From: Ashinkailepas kermadecensis
Taxonomy: Eukaryota > Arthropoda > Thecostraca > Neolepadidae
Length of the DNA stretch: 64,000 nucleotides
Assembly (NCBI GenBank): GCA_034440615.1
Contig: JAOTOM010005097.1
Location: 740,001 to 804,000 of the forward strand
Reading direction: 5' to 3'
Positions within the stretch are counted from its first letter, which is position 1, and each line of letters begins with the position of its first letter. Made by a program: the position numbers and the translations under genes. This document shows positions 61,601-64,000 of this stretch, piece by piece. Under the pieces are notes generated by a model, which was not told where the DNA came from, did no database searches, and saw only the letters and a list, made by a program, of their open reading frames with translations.

Positions 61601-64000
61601 ACACACGGCAGTCACACGTGACACACGGCAGTCACACGTGACACACGGCAGTCACACGTGACACACGGCAGTCACACGTCACACGTGACACACGGCAGTC
61701 ACACGTGACACACGCACACGGCAGTCACACGTGACACACGGCAGTCACACGTGACACACGGCAGTCACACGTGACACACGGCAGTCACACGTGACACACG
61801 GCAGTCACACGTGACACACGGCAGTCACACGTGACACACGGCAGTCACACGTGACACACGGCGCGTGACACACGGCAGTCACACGTGACACACGGCAGTC
61901 ACACGTGACACACGGCAGTCACACGTGACACACGGCAGTCACACGTGACACGGCGTCACACGTCACACGTGACACACGGCGTCACACGTCACACGGCAGT
62001 CACACGTGAACACGGCCGTCACACGTGACACACGGCAGTCACACGTGACACACGGCAGTCACACGTGACACACGGCCGTCACACGTGACACACGGCCAGT
62101 CACACGTGACACACGGCAGTCACACGTGACACACGGCCGTCACACGTGACACACGGCCGTCACACGTGACACACGGCAGTCACACGTGACACACGGCTGT
62201 CACACGTGACACACGGCCGTCACACGTGACACACGGCCGTCACACGTGACACACGGCCGTCACACGTGACACACGGCAGTCACACGTGACACACGGCCGT
62301 CACACGTGACACACGGCCGTCACACGTGACACACGGCCGTCACACGTGACACAGTCACACGTGACACGGCCGTCACACGTGACACACGGCCTGTCACACG
62401 TGACACACGGCCGTCACACGTGACACACGGCCGTCACACGTGACACACGGCCGTCACACGTGACACACGGCCTGTCACACGTGACACACGGCCGTCACAC
62501 GTGACACGGCTGTCACACGTGACACACGGCCGTCACACGTGACACACGGCCGTCACACGTGACACACGGCCGTCACACGTGACACGGCCGTCACACGTGA
62601 CACACGGCCGTCACACGTGACACACGGCCGTCACACGTGACACACGGCTGTCACACGTGACACACGGCTGTCACACGTGACACACGGCCGTCACACGTGA
62701 CACACGGCCGTCACATGTGACACACGGCCGTCACACGTGACACACGGCCGCCACACGTGACACACGGCTGTCACACGTGATACACGGCTGTCACACGTGA
62801 CACACGGCCGTCACACGTGACACACGGCCGTCACACGTGACACACGGCCGTCACACGTGACACACGGCCTGTCACACGTGACACACGGCCGTCACACGTG
62901 ACACACGGCTGTCACACGTGACACACGGCTGTCACACGTGTACATGTGACACGGCTGTCACACGTGACACACGGGTCACACGTGACACACGGCCGTCACA
63001 CGTGACACACGGCCGTCACACGTGACACACGGCCGTCACACGTGACACACGGCTGTCACACGTGACACACGGCCTGTCACACGTGACACACGGCCGTCAC
63101 ACGTGACACACGGCTGTCACACGTGACACACGGCTGTCACACGTGACACACGGCTGTCACACGTGACACACGGCTGTCACACGTGACACACGGCCGTCAC
63201 ACGTGACACACGGCCGTCACACGTGACACACGGCCGTCACACGTGACACACGGCTGTCACACGTGACACGGCTGTCACATGTGACACACGGCTGTCACAC
63301 GTGACACGGCGTCACACGGCGTCACACGTGACACACGGCCGTCACACGTGACACGGCTGTCACACGTGACACGGCTGTCACACGTGACACACGGCCGTCA
63401 CACGTGACACACGGCTGTCACACGTGACACGGCTGTCACATGTGACACACGGCCGTCACACGTGACACACGGCCGTCACACGTGACACGGCTGTCACACG
63501 TGACACACGGCCGTCACACGTGACACACGGCCGTCACACGTGACACACGGCTGTCACACGTGACACGGCTGTCACATGTGACACACGGCAGTCACACGTG
63601 ACACACGGCCGTCACACGTGACACACGGCCGTCACACGTGACACACGGCTGTCACACGTGACACACGGCAGTCACACGTGACACACGGCTGTCACACGTG
63701 ACACACGGCAGTCACACGTGACACACGGCCGTCACACGTGACACACGGCCGTCACACGTGACACACGGCCGTCACACTGTGACACACGGCAGTCACACGT
63801 GACACACGGCAGTCACACGTGCACACGGCCGTCACACGTGACACACGGCCGTCACACGTGACACACGGCCGTCACACGTGACACACGGCAGTCACACGTG
63901 ACACACGGCTGTCACACGTGACACACGGCAGTCACACGTGACACACGGCTGTCACACGTGACACACGGCAGTCACACGTGACACACGGCAGTCACACGTG
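55615..64000. repeat. Satellite array of more than 8.3 kb, 18/20-bp unit GGCNGTCACACGTGAC(AC)AC
   Basis: The unit is ACACGGCAGTCACACGTGAC (20 bp) or the same lacking one AC (18 bp), giving roughly 420 copies by length. The base after GGC is almost always A, C or T and marks alternating blocks. Nearly every unit contains CACGTG. The array begins a few bases upstream of the acceptor of the exon at 55611 and is cut by the window edge. Isolated units are deleted or fused (for example at 56713-56730, 59246-59260, 61700-61722). Confidence 0.97.

Noticed and set aside
55615..64000. CRISPR-like regular repeats
   Set aside because: The units are contiguous with no unique spacers and the context is eukaryotic.

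Overview
The window looks like nuclear DNA from an arthropod. It is intron-rich, with GC-rich coding exons in AT-rich introns, tRNA-derived SINEs, an L2/CR1/Jockey-type retrotransposon, hAT-like and Tc1/mariner-like DNA elements, TTAGG-like motifs and very large amounts of tandem repeat. I cannot name the species. All gene models below were built by eye from splice sites, reading phase and family resemblance.

Left part (1-9,600): a complete hAT-like DNA transposon (118-3916, about 430-bp inverted termini, perfect 8-bp target duplication) sits in a TCCTGCA-rich repeat. It is followed by a roughly 950-bp (AG)n tract and mostly non-coding DNA with a dispersed repeat. From 9,592 to 18,713 on the minus strand lies a six-coding-exon gene for a 641-residue C2H2 zinc-finger protein (four C-terminal fingers, proline-rich tail). 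A probable non-coding first exon lies near 25.3 kb. Its introns hold four minisatellites with 39-, 45-, 82- and 88-bp units. The 88- and 82-bp units each contain a copy of the gene's own exon end and 5' splice site.

Middle (16.6-33.5 kb): AT-rich DNA with five SINEs of one family (two different tRNA-like heads on a shared body), a 5'-truncated non-LTR retrotransposon between two copies of a 260-bp segment, and a cluster of fold-back elements carrying (A)GGTTAGG motifs.

Right part: a ten-exon plus-strand gene (33,588-46,709) encodes a 928-residue homologue of the splicing and exon-junction protein pinin. The frame is consistent across all nine introns. Its introns contain a 32-bp array resembling the exon 3 splice donor, and a duplicated exon 5 donor flanking a (TA)n tract. 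Beyond it are a broken Tc1/mariner-like transposase, a short possible plus-strand gene end (exons at 49,252 and 52,908), several more minisatellites, and the 3' end of a minus-strand gene. The last exon of that gene (54,068-54,168) encodes a C-terminal membrane segment. The preceding cysteine-containing exon (55,471-55,611) directly abuts a satellite of more than 8.3 kb with 18/20-bp units containing CACGTG. That satellite runs off the right edge and therefore probably lies inside an intron.

The most unusual pattern is that several independent tandem arrays look as if they were seeded at 5' splice sites of the genes they sit in. The satellite also shows block-wise alternation of a single variable base.
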